A stretch of DNA of 61,532 nucleotides from VAXT01 sp038040395 (GTDB lineage: Bacteria > Actinomycetota > Thermoleophilia > Gaiellales > Gaiellaceae): the NCBI GenBank assembly GCA_038040395.1, contig JBBPIJ010000015.1, positions 1 to 61,532 of the forward strand, written 5' to 3'. The position numbers were made by a program, and so were the translations under genes. The notes below the pieces were generated by a model that was given only the letters and a program-made list of their open reading frames with translations, was not told the origin of the DNA and made no database searches. Below, piece by piece: positions 34,194 through 42,771 of this stretch. Every line of letters starts with the position of its first letter. Within the stretch, counting starts at the first letter, position 1.

Positions 34194-36752
34194 CTAGGCC
34201 ACTGTGCTGCGGTCCCACAACCCGACCCGGCGCGCCTGCCCGTCGTGGTCCGGTTCGGCATATTCCAGGCTGGCTCGCTCAAACGATCTGAACTGGTAGA
34301 TCGCGTGGTTCATGTGCTGAGCGTTGAACAGGCCCAGGTTGCTGAGCACACGAAAGTCGTCGACGGTGAGGCCAGTGACTCTCTCGAAGAGCGAAGTGTC
34401 AACCGATTCGATCACGTGCTTGAGGGCTTCCTCGCGAAAGTCAGTGACGTACATGAACACCGGGATCTTCGCGAGGAACTTCTGGAGCTTCTCGCGGATC
34501 TCCTTGCGCTGTTTGGCTGTCTCGGTCTGGGTCTCCTTCTGACCGGGGGTGAGCTTGCCGCCCTGCTCTCGTTTGGCTTTCTTCAACAGCTTCGTCGACG
34601 TGACCACTTGGTCGGCGTAGTTCACCAGGACACGGAAGTCCTCGATCTGCTCCAGCGTTTCGAGCAGGTCCGGGTGGTTGAGGATGGCGCCGAGGGTGTG
34701 CTCGTTCACATTGACCAGAAGCGGCGAATTCCAGCGCTGAGCGAGCGCGGTAGCTCCGATCCCAGCTGTCGCCCAGTCGAGCACGGCGTCGGCGTCGAGC
34801 TTCGACATCATGCCGCCGGTGAACCCGTAGATCGGCAGGTAATTGAGCAATTGGCCGATGGCCGCCGACGGGGTCATGTCCCCGGTGCTCGCTAGGCGAA
34901 TCCCGTACTCGGCTACCAGCGAGAGGGCCCGGTTGGGGTCGAACTCGAAGACGTAGCACGTTGGCTTGAGAACCTTGGGTTCGCCGTTAGGGATGCGCTC
35001 GCTCCACGGCGACTGCACTCGGAACGCCGCTTGGAAGTAGGACTCGGGCGATTTCAACGAGCGGAGCATCAGGATCGCGCCCCACTCGGGCACCGTCACT
35101 CCTGTCAGGAGCTTGCCGCATGACAGGGTGATGGATCCGGACTTCGACTCCTTCGTCGCTTCCGCGATCGCGGCTACGACAGGCGGCTTTGCAGCGGCGC
35201 CCTGACCCGCGTTGTTCCCAGCGGCCACCACTACCACGTAATCCTTGAACGCGGCGTGCTCAGCAAGAAGGTCGCGCATGGCAAAACAGGAACCGACATC
35301 CGGCATGTACCAGACTGCGTGCCGGATCCCCTGACTGAAGTTGGGAGATTCGTACGGGAACGGCGCCTTCTGACCGGCGATGACCTCCAGCTTCATCTGA
35401 TCGGAGAGCTTGCCTCGGAGCATGTTCAGGAACTCCGAGACCCGCGCCGGGTCCTCGAACTCGTACTCGCCGGCCGCGGACTTACCGTCGTCGATCTTCT
35501 TGGCCTTGAAGTACTCGTTCAGCGAGAAGCCGTTGAACTCGCCGTCCCCGGCCCAGTCGGCCGCCTCTTCGCCGATCCGGTAACAGTACATCTGCATGCC
35601 AGGAAGGTCGATGTACGGGTTGGGTCCCTCGGCTTCGTCCCACGTGGCCTTGGCCTCCTGCTCCTGTGGGTAGGTCCAGTTGAAGATCGCGTCCTCGGTG
35701 AACTCGCCGTTCGTGATCGCCCGAAACGGCGTGCCGGACAGATACAGGTAGTGCCTGGCCGAGAGGCCGAGATCCTCACTCGTCACCTGATCTTCGGGCT
35801 CTTCCTCTTCTGCGAGCTCCTTGTCGGCTGGGTCGTACAGGTCGCGCGCGGAGTCGCGCCATGCACCGAAGTGATACTCGTCAATGACGATGCAATCCCA
35901 GTCCAGGATGTGAATCGCCTCGTTGTGCGCCTTGACTTCACCATCAACGGTCTTGCCCGCGAGGTCCTGAAAAGAGGCGAACCAGACCAGCGGGTCATGT
36001 CCATCGGCCAGAGCGACCATCTGATCCGTCGGCGTGGCGCGATCGACGAAGTGCCAGCCCTCGAAATCGACATGGCTGATCAGGTCATCGCGCCACGAGA
36101 TCTGCACGGCAGGCTTGTAGGTGAGGATCAGGACACGCTTCCAGCCCATCTCGCGAGCGAGCTGATACGTGGTGAACGTCTTGCCGAAGCGCATCTTTGC
36201 GTTCCACAGAAACTTCGGCCGGTGGTCAGGATCCTCGGCAGCCTTGGCGGCGAAATAGCCGGCTGTCAGCGCGACGGCCTCTTCCTGCTCGGGACGCATC
36301 GGGAAGTCGTGCGTCCGCGATGAACTGAACCGCTTGCCGTTGCGGACCGCAACCACTGCCGCCCTCACCTCATCGAGCGTGGCCTCGAACCATTCTCCGC
36401 CCACCCGGCGAATCCCAGCTTCCTGTAGGGCACGGTGGACGTCGTAGTCGCGGAAGTAGGTGTCGTCTTTGCGCTTCGCCGGCTCGTCGAAGTAGATCTT
36501 GACGCCCTTGAGACCGGGGTACGCGGTGCCGAGCTGCTGGTTGATGCGCGCCTTCGCGGTTTCCTTTGTGGTCTCGCCGACTTTGATGAATCCGGTGCCT
36601 CGCTGCCGGGTCGTGCCCACCGTCCGAGACCACCCCTGTGAGCTCTTGCCAGGCACCGTGTAGGCGTAGATCCGACGAGGCTTGTCCGGTGAGCCAACCG
36701 TCTCGTCAACGGCCGTATCGACGAGCGCGGGAACCGCAGCGGGGCTTGTCAC
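34194..36752 (-). CDS. SF2 helicase with N-terminal GIY-YIG-like domain (restriction subunit)
   Basis: 852 residues, GTG start overlapping the methyltransferase stop (GTGA). Residues 27-80 (RRIYAYTVPG...GFIKVGETTKETAKARINQQ) match a T5orf172/GIY-YIG nuclease domain. The SF2 core has FLWNAKMRFGKTFTTYQLAR (Walker A-like, 182-200), CIVIDEYHFGAW (DEYH at 291-294), YLYLSGTPFRA and late SITLSCGKLLTGVTVPEW...AFRVQSPW. The C-terminal 250 residues are helical and unassigned. In context this is the restriction part of an R-M system that uses GIY-YIG in place of the usual PD-(D/E)xK nuclease. Confidence 0.87.
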   Translation of the reverse strand: MTSPAAVPALVDTAVDETVGSPDKPRRIYAYTVPGKSSQGWSRTVGTTRQRGTGFIKVGETTKETAKARINQQLGTAYPGLKGVKIYFDEPAKRKDDTYFRDYDVHRALQEAGIRRVGGEWFEATLDEVRAAVVAVRNGKRFSSSRTHDFPMRPEQEEAVALTAGYFAAKAAEDPDHRPKFLWNAKMRFGKTFTTYQLAREMGWKRVLILTYKPAVQISWRDDLISHVDFEGWHFVDRATPTDQMVALADGHDPLVWFASFQDLAGKTVDGEVKAHNEAIHILDWDCIVIDEYHFGAWRDSARDLYDPADKELAEEEEPEDQVTSEDLGLSARHYLYLSGTPFRAITNGEFTEDAIFNWTYPQEQEAKATWDEAEGPNPYIDLPGMQMYCYRIGEEAADWAGDGEFNGFSLNEYFKAKKIDDGKSAAGEYEFEDPARVSEFLNMLRGKLSDQMKLEVIAGQKAPFPYESPNFSQGIRHAVWYMPDVGSCFAMRDLLAEHAAFKDYVVVVAAGNNAGQGAAAKPPVVAAIAEATKESKSGSITLSCGKLLTGVTVPEWGAILMLRSLKSPESYFQAAFRVQSPWSERIPNGEPKVLKPTCYVFEFDPNRALSLVAEYGIRLASTGDMTPSAAIGQLLNYLPIYGFTGGMMSKLDADAVLDWATAGIGATALAQRWNSPLLVNVNEHTLGAILNHPDLLETLEQIEDFRVLVNYADQVVTSTKLLKKAKREQGGKLTPGQKETQTETAKQRKEIREKLQKFLAKIPVFMYVTDFREEALKHVIESVDTSLFERVTGLTVDDFRVLSNLGLFNAQHMNHAIYQFRSFERASLEYAEPDHDGQARRVGLWDRSTVA

Positions 36753-38272
36753 GCGGCGACCGCTTCCGCATCCGTGGGCGCGTCCATCTCCTTGATCTCC
36801 GACTCGATGGCCGCGATCTCGTTGGCGCTGAGGCCGTATCGCTTATACAGCTCCTCGTCGGTCCACGTCCGATCCATAGGCAGGTCTGGGACGAACGCGA
36901 ACACGCCCGGTTTGTTGTGCTGGGCCACCTTCCTGATGTGGATGAGGAACCGAGCGAACTTGGTGGCGGCGTACGCGCTGAGGTTCGCAATCTCAGCCTG
37001 GTCGGTCGAATGCCCGATCACAAGGTAGGTGTCAGTGCACGCCTCACCGGGACCGGCGATCCTGGGACGTGGGATAACGCTGGCTGGAATCCGCCCATGT
37101 CCGTCGCTGGCGGCGGGGAGCAGCGCCTTCCATTCGTCGACCCAGCTGCTGTTCTTCGTGATCTCTGACGGCTCGACATATCCGACGAGCCTTTTGCCGT
37201 GGATCTTCACCGCGCCGGGGAAGGGCGACGTCTTGTAGCGACGGAAGTTGGCCTGGAGCCCGAACGGGACGCGGCTGGCGACGCGCTGGTCGAGCGTTGG
37301 CTCGGACTTCGCACGCACCTTGCGCAGGATCGGAATCGCGGCGTTAGACCGGACGAAGATGTCGAACTCGTCGAGCGCTCGGGTCATGGACGCGCTCGCC
37401 ACGCCGCCGCGGATCGTGACGACCTCGCACTCTCCTCGATGATCGCGCGACCACAGGAAGTAGGACACGCCGCCCTTGATCTCGACGCCGGGGAAGCACT
37501 CGAACAGACCGGGGTAGTCCACGACTTTCTTCATGTGCGTGTCGGCCAGAATCCGCGAGCGGTACTCGTCGAGTCCTAGGCCGCCGCTAAACCAGCGCGA
37601 CGGGGTGATCATCAGCACGTGCCGAGGCTGCAGGGCCAGCGCCTGCTCGACGAAGCGGTGGTAGATCGGGATCGTCCGCGTGTTGCCGTCGCTGTCGATC
37701 TGATACGGGGGGTTCCCCACTATCACGTCGAACTTCATGTCGGCTATCTCCTCCCTTGGGTACGTGCCGTGAAGGAACGCGTAGGCGTAATTCTCACGCG
37801 CGTCTCCGCGCTCCAGATCCTCAGGCGCTCCACAGATCACGCAACGGCCGTCGACGAACGTATGGTGCGCACGCACGAACGAGAGATTCCCCTCGGACGT
37901 GTCAAACCGCACCACAGAGTGCTTGCTAGACGCGTTCCGTGAGTAGTAGAGACTCCGCCGGGAGATGTGCCCTGTCATCTCCGTGATCGAGGTTCCCCAC
38001 AGCATTTGGCGGTAGATGTGTTCACGCCGCGTCTCGAAGTCGGGCTCCCGTTCGGCCAGGCCTTCGAGCAGCCGGACAGCGGACTCCCGCAGAAATACCC
38101 CCGACTTGCAGAACGGGTCGAGCCACCTGTAGTCCGGCTCAGACCACACCTCCGCTGGCAGAACGTCAAGCATCTCCCGCGCGAGCTTCGGGGGCGTCGG
38201 AACTTCGTCATTGGACAGCTGCGCCAGGCAGTCGAGGATGTCCGGCACGTGCTGGGCGGCCGTAACGGTCAT
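36749..38272 (-). CDS. Eco57I-type adenine DNA methyltransferase (NPPY-bearing)
   Basis: 507 residues from the ATG at 38272, which makes ATGA with the upstream stop. SAM-binding motif I is unusual (WLDPFCKSGVFLRE, 50-63) and catalytic motif IV is clear (FDVIVGNPPYQIDSDG, NPPY at 187-190), followed by HVLMITPSRWFSGG. A CVICG pair (C144, C147) may bind zinc. The second half (HGKRLVGYVEPSEITKNSSWVDEWKALLPAASDG) resembles the target-recognition part of Eco57I-like enzymes. Central gene of the three-gene R-M operon. Confidence 0.9.
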   Translation of the reverse strand: MTVTAAQHVPDILDCLAQLSNDEVPTPPKLAREMLDVLPAEVWSEPDYRWLDPFCKSGVFLRESAVRLLEGLAEREPDFETRREHIYRQMLWGTSITEMTGHISRRSLYYSRNASSKHSVVRFDTSEGNLSFVRAHHTFVDGRCVICGAPEDLERGDARENYAYAFLHGTYPREEIADMKFDVIVGNPPYQIDSDGNTRTIPIYHRFVEQALALQPRHVLMITPSRWFSGGLGLDEYRSRILADTHMKKVVDYPGLFECFPGVEIKGGVSYFLWSRDHRGECEVVTIRGGVASASMTRALDEFDIFVRSNAAIPILRKVRAKSEPTLDQRVASRVPFGLQANFRRYKTSPFPGAVKIHGKRLVGYVEPSEITKNSSWVDEWKALLPAASDGHGRIPASVIPRPRIAGPGEACTDTYLVIGHSTDQAEIANLSAYAATKFARFLIHIRKVAQHNKPGVFAFVPDLPMDRTWTDEELYKRYGLSANEIAAIESEIKEMDAPTDAEAVAA

Positions 38273-39171
38273 ACGCTCACCGCGCGTCCGTTCGAGGACA
38301 TCATCACCGGCCACGGGTGAGAACCGAGCTCGGAGTAATGCACTGGGCGCTCGTCCCGCTTCGGCGTGAGAGTCGAGAAGAGGTCAAGAGCGCGGGTCTC
38401 GCTGTCGAGGAACGACCACTCGCGCGTGAACGTGCCTCCTCGCCCAGCGTGATACGCGACCAGCTCGATCGTCGCGGCCTCGGCAAGGGTGTCGCCGCAG
38501 ACGATGTTGGTGTCCAGGATCATCTCTGCGGCGTCGACGAACGCTCGCGAGACGACCTGGGTGTTGAGGTCATTGTCGAGATGCGAGTTGATGACGGCCC
38601 GCAACCGATGGCGAGACTCGTGGACGTTGTCGGGGCTGATGTCGACTCCGTAGGCCGAGGCGAGACAGCGCAGGATCCGATGTTCGTAGCGCTCCCCGCG
38701 ACCGTAGCGGCGCGTCGTAACGAACACCAGCTTGCGCCGCAGGATCTCCTCCAGGAAGTTCCCTGACCCGCACGCCGGCTCGAAAAACGTCCGGTCCGTG
38801 TTGGCCGGGTCGTCCGCATTCGGGAACATGTCCGGGACGAGGTCGAGCATCGCGTCGACCTCCCGCTTGTGGGTGTAAACCTCGGCAAGGTCACGCACCC
38901 GCTCGCGCGACTTGATCTGCACGGGTCTCGGATATAGCTCGTAATCTCGGACCTCAGACTCGAGCTTGCTTGCATCGACAGCGCCCACTCCTAGAGGAAC
39001 GTTAGCGTCGAAGGCGGCGGGCGCTGCCACAAGTTGTCGCGGCCAGGGAGGCTCGAGCCGCGCCGTCGCCACCTCGCGAGCGCGCGGCGCGCCTTTACGG
39101 GAGGCTTCGCGTAGCAGCTCAAGCCTAGATGTTCTCCTGCCCAAGCGCTTGACTAGAGTTACCTCAGTCAA
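38269..39171 (-). CDS. Second methyltransferase-like protein, motif I but no NPPY
   Basis: 300 residues. SAM-binding motif I is classic (TFFEPACGSGNFLEEILRRKL, 128-148), then YGVDISPDNVHESRHRL (motif II) and ILDTNIVCGDTL (motif III), but no (D/N)PP(Y/F) motif follows before the end. The C-terminal part has REWSFLDSETRALDLFSTLTPKRD. It is the first gene of the R-M operon. Start uncertain: the TTG at 39171 lies only 11 bp from the divergent gene; a GTG at 39072 (residue 34) would leave room for promoters. Possibly an accessory or half-methyltransferase for its downstream partner. Confidence 0.8.
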   Translation of the reverse strand: MTEVTLVKRLGRRTSRLELLREASRKGAPRAREVATARLEPPWPRQLVAAPAAFDANVPLGVGAVDASKLESEVRDYELYPRPVQIKSRERVRDLAEVYTHKREVDAMLDLVPDMFPNADDPANTDRTFFEPACGSGNFLEEILRRKLVFVTTRRYGRGERYEHRILRCLASAYGVDISPDNVHESRHRLRAVINSHLDNDLNTQVVSRAFVDAAEMILDTNIVCGDTLAEAATIELVAYHAGRGGTFTREWSFLDSETRALDLFSTLTPKRDERPVHYSELGSHPWPVMMSSNGRAVSV

Positions 39172-39182
39172 AGGAGGGTTTG

Positions 39183-40079
39183 ATGGCGCAGCGCGCCGCG
39201 TTGTATCGAGTAAGGGTCAAAGAGAACTACAAGGACTACCAACTCCTGGGGGATATCGACACGGCCGGCACGGCCTTGATCAATGTCCTCGACGGGTACC
39301 TAGCGAACTTCGAGTCAATCTCTGCAGATACCGAGCGAGTCGTCCGCTGTGTCGAACATGCGATTGATCGAACCGAGCTCGTTGCGACTCTGCACCACGG
39401 ACAGACGGGCGTCGTCGCTGACATTGTGAGCGACACCGGCACCAACCGACTTAGGCAGATTGCGACAGATAGCCAGAACCTTCGCTGTTCGTGTCTCTTC
39501 GTACTACCCCCTGAGAGAGACGCAGGTTGGCTCGCGGTCCAGGTCAACGCCGGGCGCGGCATCAAAGGCTTGTTGGAAGCTGGCTTGAGAAGTCGGTTTC
39601 AGAAGCAGTTCGATGACCTACGGCTTGAATTGAGACCGTTTGTGAATACATCGGCCCTTGAGCAGGCGGTTGATGCCGGGAGGGTGTCGAAAGTGAAACT
39701 CATCAGATACGAACGACCACACGACCGTGCGGTGGCCGCTACAAACAAATGGGTCAAAGCGAATGAGTACGGCAAACTCGAGCTTGATATTTCAATGCGA
39801 GGACGAGGACAGAAGTTGAAATCAGATCTCCTCAAAAGGTTCTTCCAGGGCGATCAGACTGCTTTTGGTGACATCATCGAATTTCAGGGTCTCGAGTTTG
39901 AGCGTGCGAAAGTTGAGGTCGATGTGGAAGGATCTACTCGCACGTTCAACATCGAGACACCCGATTCTGGTCATCCAATGACGATCGATCTTGATGGTCT
40001 GAAGTACGACGCGGACGGTGACCCGACGAGCGAGTCTGTCGTAAACGGACTACGCGGACTGGTCAAGGTTGTGACGTAG
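39183..40079 (+). CDS. Uncharacterised protein of a candidate two-gene defence unit
   Basis: 298 residues from the ATG at 39183, with AAAGGAGGG 5-12 bases upstream. I do not recognise the family. N-terminal 130 residues (YKDYQLLGDIDTAGTALINVLDGYLANFESISADTERVVR...GQTGVVADIVSDTGTNRL) form a mixed alpha/beta domain; the middle has LAVQVNAGRGIKGLLEAGLRSRFQKQFDDLRLELRPF. The C-terminal part is beta-rich with KVKLIRYERPHDR and acidic runs. No membrane segment or signal peptide. It lies 11 bp from the divergent R-M operon and 5 bp before a membrane-protein gene, so the two are most likely cotranscribed. Confidence 0.75.
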   Translation: MAQRAALYRVRVKENYKDYQLLGDIDTAGTALINVLDGYLANFESISADTERVVRCVEHAIDRTELVATLHHGQTGVVADIVSDTGTNRLRQIATDSQNLRCSCLFVLPPERDAGWLAVQVNAGRGIKGLLEAGLRSRFQKQFDDLRLELRPFVNTSALEQAVDAGRVSKVKLIRYERPHDRAVAATNKWVKANEYGKLELDISMRGRGQKLKSDLLKRFFQGDQTAFGDIIEFQGLEFERAKVEVDVEGSTRTFNIETPDSGHPMTIDLDGLKYDADGDPTSESVVNGLRGLVKVVT

Positions 40080-40084
40080 TAGCA

Positions 40085-40657
40085 GTGCGTCAGAGTCTGA
40101 AAGCCAGCCCTTGGTCAATCATTCGCGGCCAGCATCAGACATACGTTGATGCGCGGACCGGTCGAATCCGGTGGCAAGACTATGGAGTCTTCTACGGTCT
40201 CCCCATCCTCGTCGCTGCATTCAGTCAGTGGAGAGGTATTCGTCTCAGCGGAGCCGCAAGCATCAGTCTCCTTACGGCATCCGCCATTCTGGCTGGACTC
40301 TTTTTCGGACTGATGCTCCAGGTGTCGGAACGAGCGATGGAATGGGCTGACGAGGCGCCGGAGCCAAGCGGCGCGACAAGCGAGCATGCTCTCTATCTGC
40401 GTGAGCTCGCGGCGAATGCGGGTTATTCGTCGCTCGTTTGTGTGGCGGCCGCCATCACGTATGTCGTTACGAGCACGACTGCTCACGGGAAGCTCGAAGT
40501 TGCGTCGGCGATTGGCTTGGCACTGGGCATACATCTCGTCTTGGTCCTCTTGATGGTGATGAAGAGGGTCTTCGCACTTACTGAAGAGCGCTTGAACCGA
40601 GCGCGAACCGGCGCGGACAAGACCGTGATCCCTCATAGGCGACGCCGGTCTGGCTAG
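40085..40657 (+). CDS. Four-helix membrane protein, partner of the preceding gene
   Basis: 190 residues with a GTG start 5 bp after the previous stop. Four hydrophobic helices: VFYGLPILVAAFSQW (about 34-48), SISLLTASAILAGLFFGLMLQV (58-80), SLVCVAAAITYVVTST and ASAIGLALGIHLVLVLLMVMKRV. Short soluble N-terminus (SPWSIIRGQHQTYVDARTGRIRWQD) and basic C-terminus. Not an ABC or channel family that I know. In a defence context such small multi-helix proteins often are membrane-disrupting effectors; that role is inference. Confidence 0.72.
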   Translation: MRQSLKASPWSIIRGQHQTYVDARTGRIRWQDYGVFYGLPILVAAFSQWRGIRLSGAASISLLTASAILAGLFFGLMLQVSERAMEWADEAPEPSGATSEHALYLRELAANAGYSSLVCVAAAITYVVTSTTAHGKLEVASAIGLALGIHLVLVLLMVMKRVFALTEERLNRARTGADKTVIPHRRRRSG

Positions 40658-40688
40658 CTCTCTGTAGTAGCCGGGTCTCGGGCTGTCT

Positions 40689-40694
40689 TACGAT
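40689..40694 (+). promoter_or_regulatory. -10 box (TACGAT) of the broken aminotransferase copy
   Basis: TACGAT six bases before the ATG at 40701, in the same position as in the intact gene (47513) and the third copy (45844). Homology among the three copies starts here. Confidence 0.55.
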
Positions 40695-40700
40695 CGCCTG

Positions 40701-41156
40701 ATGAGAACTCCGCCCAGTCGACTGACACGTCTACCACAGCAGTACTTCACAGCATTGCTTGCTCGCGTTTCGGCGCACGCTGCGCTGGGAGGAGAGCCGC
40801 TCGTTGACCTCGGGCGCGGGAATCCTGAGGTTGGGCCGCCTCAGCACGTGATCGACGCGCTCGCTGCGGCCGCGAACGAGTCCTCCGCACACGGATACCC
40901 GCCCTTTCGGGGGTTGCCCGCGCTGCACGAGGCGATCGCGGCTCGCTACTCCGAGCTGTACGGCGTCGAGCTCGACCCGGACTCCGAGGTCACGATCGTG
41001 CCCGGGACGAAGACTGCGATCTGCGAGCTCGCGCTCGTGCTCGCCGAGCGCGCATCGACGATCGTCCTCCCCGACCCTACTACCCCGACTACCCCTCCGG
41101 GCGGCCGCGGTTGCCTACGCGCAGGAGACCGGCGCCGCGGTCATCCACGACTTCGA
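40701..41156 (+). pseudogene. Truncated copy of the aminotransferase gene
   Basis: 40701 to about 41100 is close to identical (over 90 percent by eye) to 47525-47924 of the intact aminotransferase (LPQQYFTALLARVSAHAAL, GYPPFRGLPALHEAI, IVPGTKTAICELALVLAERA). One C is missing at about 41077, which shifts the frame. At 41101 the sequence jumps over a 158-bp stretch and continues as the match to 48083-48138, then ends at 41156 inside a sigma-factor gene remnant of the other strand. The PLP-lysine region is absent; not functional. Confidence 0.9.
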
Positions 41157-41591
41157 GAGGCCCTGGCGATGGATGAGGTCGAGCACCTCGCGCTGGCGAC
41201 TCGGCAGGTCGGCGACGAGCCGGCCGAAGTCGTGCTCGTCCTCGACGCCCTCGTACTCGTCGCCCGCGGCAGGATCCCAGTCTTCGGGCAGCGTGTCGTC
41301 CTGCTTCGCGCCCGGGTAGAAGCCGCGAATCGTCCACTCGACGACCTTCCAGACGACGACGCGGAAGGGCACGGTGTACGTCTTGCCCCGCTTGAGCTCG
41401 TTGAGCAGGCGGAGGAGGACGGTCTGGGCCGCCTCGTCGGCGGCCTCGCGGTCGCGCAGGCGCAGGAAGCAGAGCTCGCGGACGGCGTGGAAGTAGCCGG
41501 CGAGCAGGAGCTTGTGGTCGCCGGCCTCGAGTAGTCGCTTGTCTTCGACGTCGCGCGCATCGTGCATCGAGGACAGAGTCTTTCGGGGCAC
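41157..41591 (-). pseudogene. Sigma-70-like factor gene, 3' end lost
   Basis: Reads LLLAGYFHAVRELCFLRLRDREAADEAAQTVLLRLLNEL (region 2-like) and LPSRQREVLDLIHRQGLS (start of region 4), after which the frame runs into the reverse complement of the aminotransferase fragment (KSWMTAAPVSCA). The recognition helix of region 4 is lost. Start is GTG at 41591 or ATG at 41567. The chimaeric open frame has a stop at 41115 but is not likely to give a working sigma factor. Confidence 0.75.
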
Positions 41592-41651
41592 GGCTCGATC
41601 TTACGCCTGATCTAAGTTTGTGAAACCGGCGTTCCAACGCCAACCTATTGC

Positions 41652-41657
41652 TACGCT
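41652..41657 (+). promoter_or_regulatory. Leaderless promoter -10 box (TACGCT)
   Basis: TACGCT six bases before the ATG at 41664, with no ribosome site between. Confidence 0.5.
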
Positions 41658-41663
41658 CCGCGT

Positions 41664-42176
41664 ATGGCCGAAACCCCGCTCGTCGAGCGCACGATCGAAC
41701 ACGTCGTCGCCCTCCGCCGCGCCGGCACGGCGGTCGCCGACCCGCGCGCGCGCCGCCGCCTCAAGCGGGTCGAGCGCGACCTCCAGCGAACGATCGGGGT
41801 TGGCGTGCCCAAGAGGCGCGCCGCGGCTGCGCTCGGGGTCAGCGTCACCGCGCTCGACAAGTGGATCGCCCGCGGCCGGCTGCCGATCGTCCGCCGCCCG
41901 GGGTCGAGCCGCGCGCAGATCGACGCGGACGCGCTGCTCGACCTGGCGGAGGAGGTCACGCGGCTGCGCGAGGACGGCCAAACGCGGGCGCTGCTCGCGG
42001 GCGCGTTCGAGCGACTGGCGCAGGAGGGGCGGCCGCGCCCGAAGCTCCGCCCGAACGAGCCGGCGCGCGAGCTACGGGAGCACTACCGGCGGACGACGCC
42101 CGCTGATCGCCTGAGAGAGGTCGCCGAGCTGAGCCGAGTCCTGACGGATCTGGCCGCGCGCGGCGCCAACCCGTGA
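41664..42176 (+). CDS. HTH protein, antitoxin of the nucleotidyltransferase module
   Basis: 170 residues. VERTIEHVVALRRAGTAVADPRARRRLKRVERDLQ, then an HTH (VPKRRAAAALGVSVTALDKWIARGRLPIVRRPGSSRAQIDADALLDLAEEV), like excisionase or MerR-type DNA readers. C-terminus helical. The stop overlaps the start of the nucleotidyltransferase gene by 4 bp (GTGA), the arrangement of AbiE-like toxin-antitoxin pairs. Confidence 0.8.
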   Translation: MAETPLVERTIEHVVALRRAGTAVADPRARRRLKRVERDLQRTIGVGVPKRRAAAALGVSVTALDKWIARGRLPIVRRPGSSRAQIDADALLDLAEEVTRLREDGQTRALLAGAFERLAQEGRPRPKLRPNEPARELREHYRRTTPADRLREVAELSRVLTDLAARGANP

Positions 42177-42691
42177 GCCGCGATCCGGCAGCGCTCGACT
42201 TCTACGGGTTGCTCCGCACGCTGCTCGAGCACGACGCCGAGTTCGTGCTCATCGGAGGCTTCGCGCTCGGGTTTCACGGCGTACCGCGCGGCACGAAGGA
42301 CGTGGACATCGTTCCCGACCCGAGCACCGCGAACATCACCCGGCTGTGGGGGGCGCTCGAGTCGCTCGAGGCCGCGCCGGTCGAGCACGCCGATCCCGAC
42401 TTCCGGCCGGAGGAGATGCCGGTGCCCTTCACGCTCAACGGGCTCCTCGAAGGAGGGAACTGGGCCCTCCACACGCGGCTCGGCCGTCTCGACCTGATGC
42501 CGGAGGTGATCGGCGTCGAGAGCTACGAGGAGCTACGTGCGCACGCGGTGAAGGCGGAGCTCCCGGAGCTCGGCCGGCCGATCTGGATCGCCGGCCGTGA
42601 CGACCTCGTCACGATGAAGCAGGAGGCGGGACGGCCGCAGGACCTGATCGACGTCCAGGCTCTGCGGATGGCCGAGGGGTTGGAGGAGTAG
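42173..42691 (+). CDS. Nucleotidyltransferase-fold toxin (AbiEii/DUF6036-like)
   Basis: 172 residues, GTG start. FVLIGGFALGFHGVPRGTKDVDIVPDP carries the G-G...D-x-D of the polymerase-beta fold, with Asp in TKDVDI as metal ligands; RLGRLDLMPEVIGVESYEEL supplies the third Asp. C-terminus IAGRDDLVTMKQEAGRPQDLIDVQAL matches short nucleotidyltransferases of this type, which modify tRNA or protein targets. Coupled to the HTH antitoxin. Confidence 0.85.
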   Translation: MSRDPAALDFYGLLRTLLEHDAEFVLIGGFALGFHGVPRGTKDVDIVPDPSTANITRLWGALESLEAAPVEHADPDFRPEEMPVPFTLNGLLEGGNWALHTRLGRLDLMPEVIGVESYEELRAHAVKAELPELGRPIWIAGRDDLVTMKQEAGRPQDLIDVQALRMAEGLEE

Positions 42692-42739
42692 ACGCCCGAA
42701 GGCGCGATACGAGCGGGCAGGGCTCCTTTGTTGCACTCC

Positions 42740-42769
42740 TGATGCATATCGTGCATCATTTGTGCATCA
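42740..42769. promoter_or_regulatory. Operator repeats upstream of an RHH/MazF module
   Basis: TGATGCA (42740-42746) and TGCATCA (42752-42758) are perfect inverted repeats with a 5-nt spacer; a further TGCATCA at 42763-42769 repeats the second arm directly. All lie within 32 bp of the antitoxin start. Confidence 0.7.
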
Positions 42770-42771
42770 CA

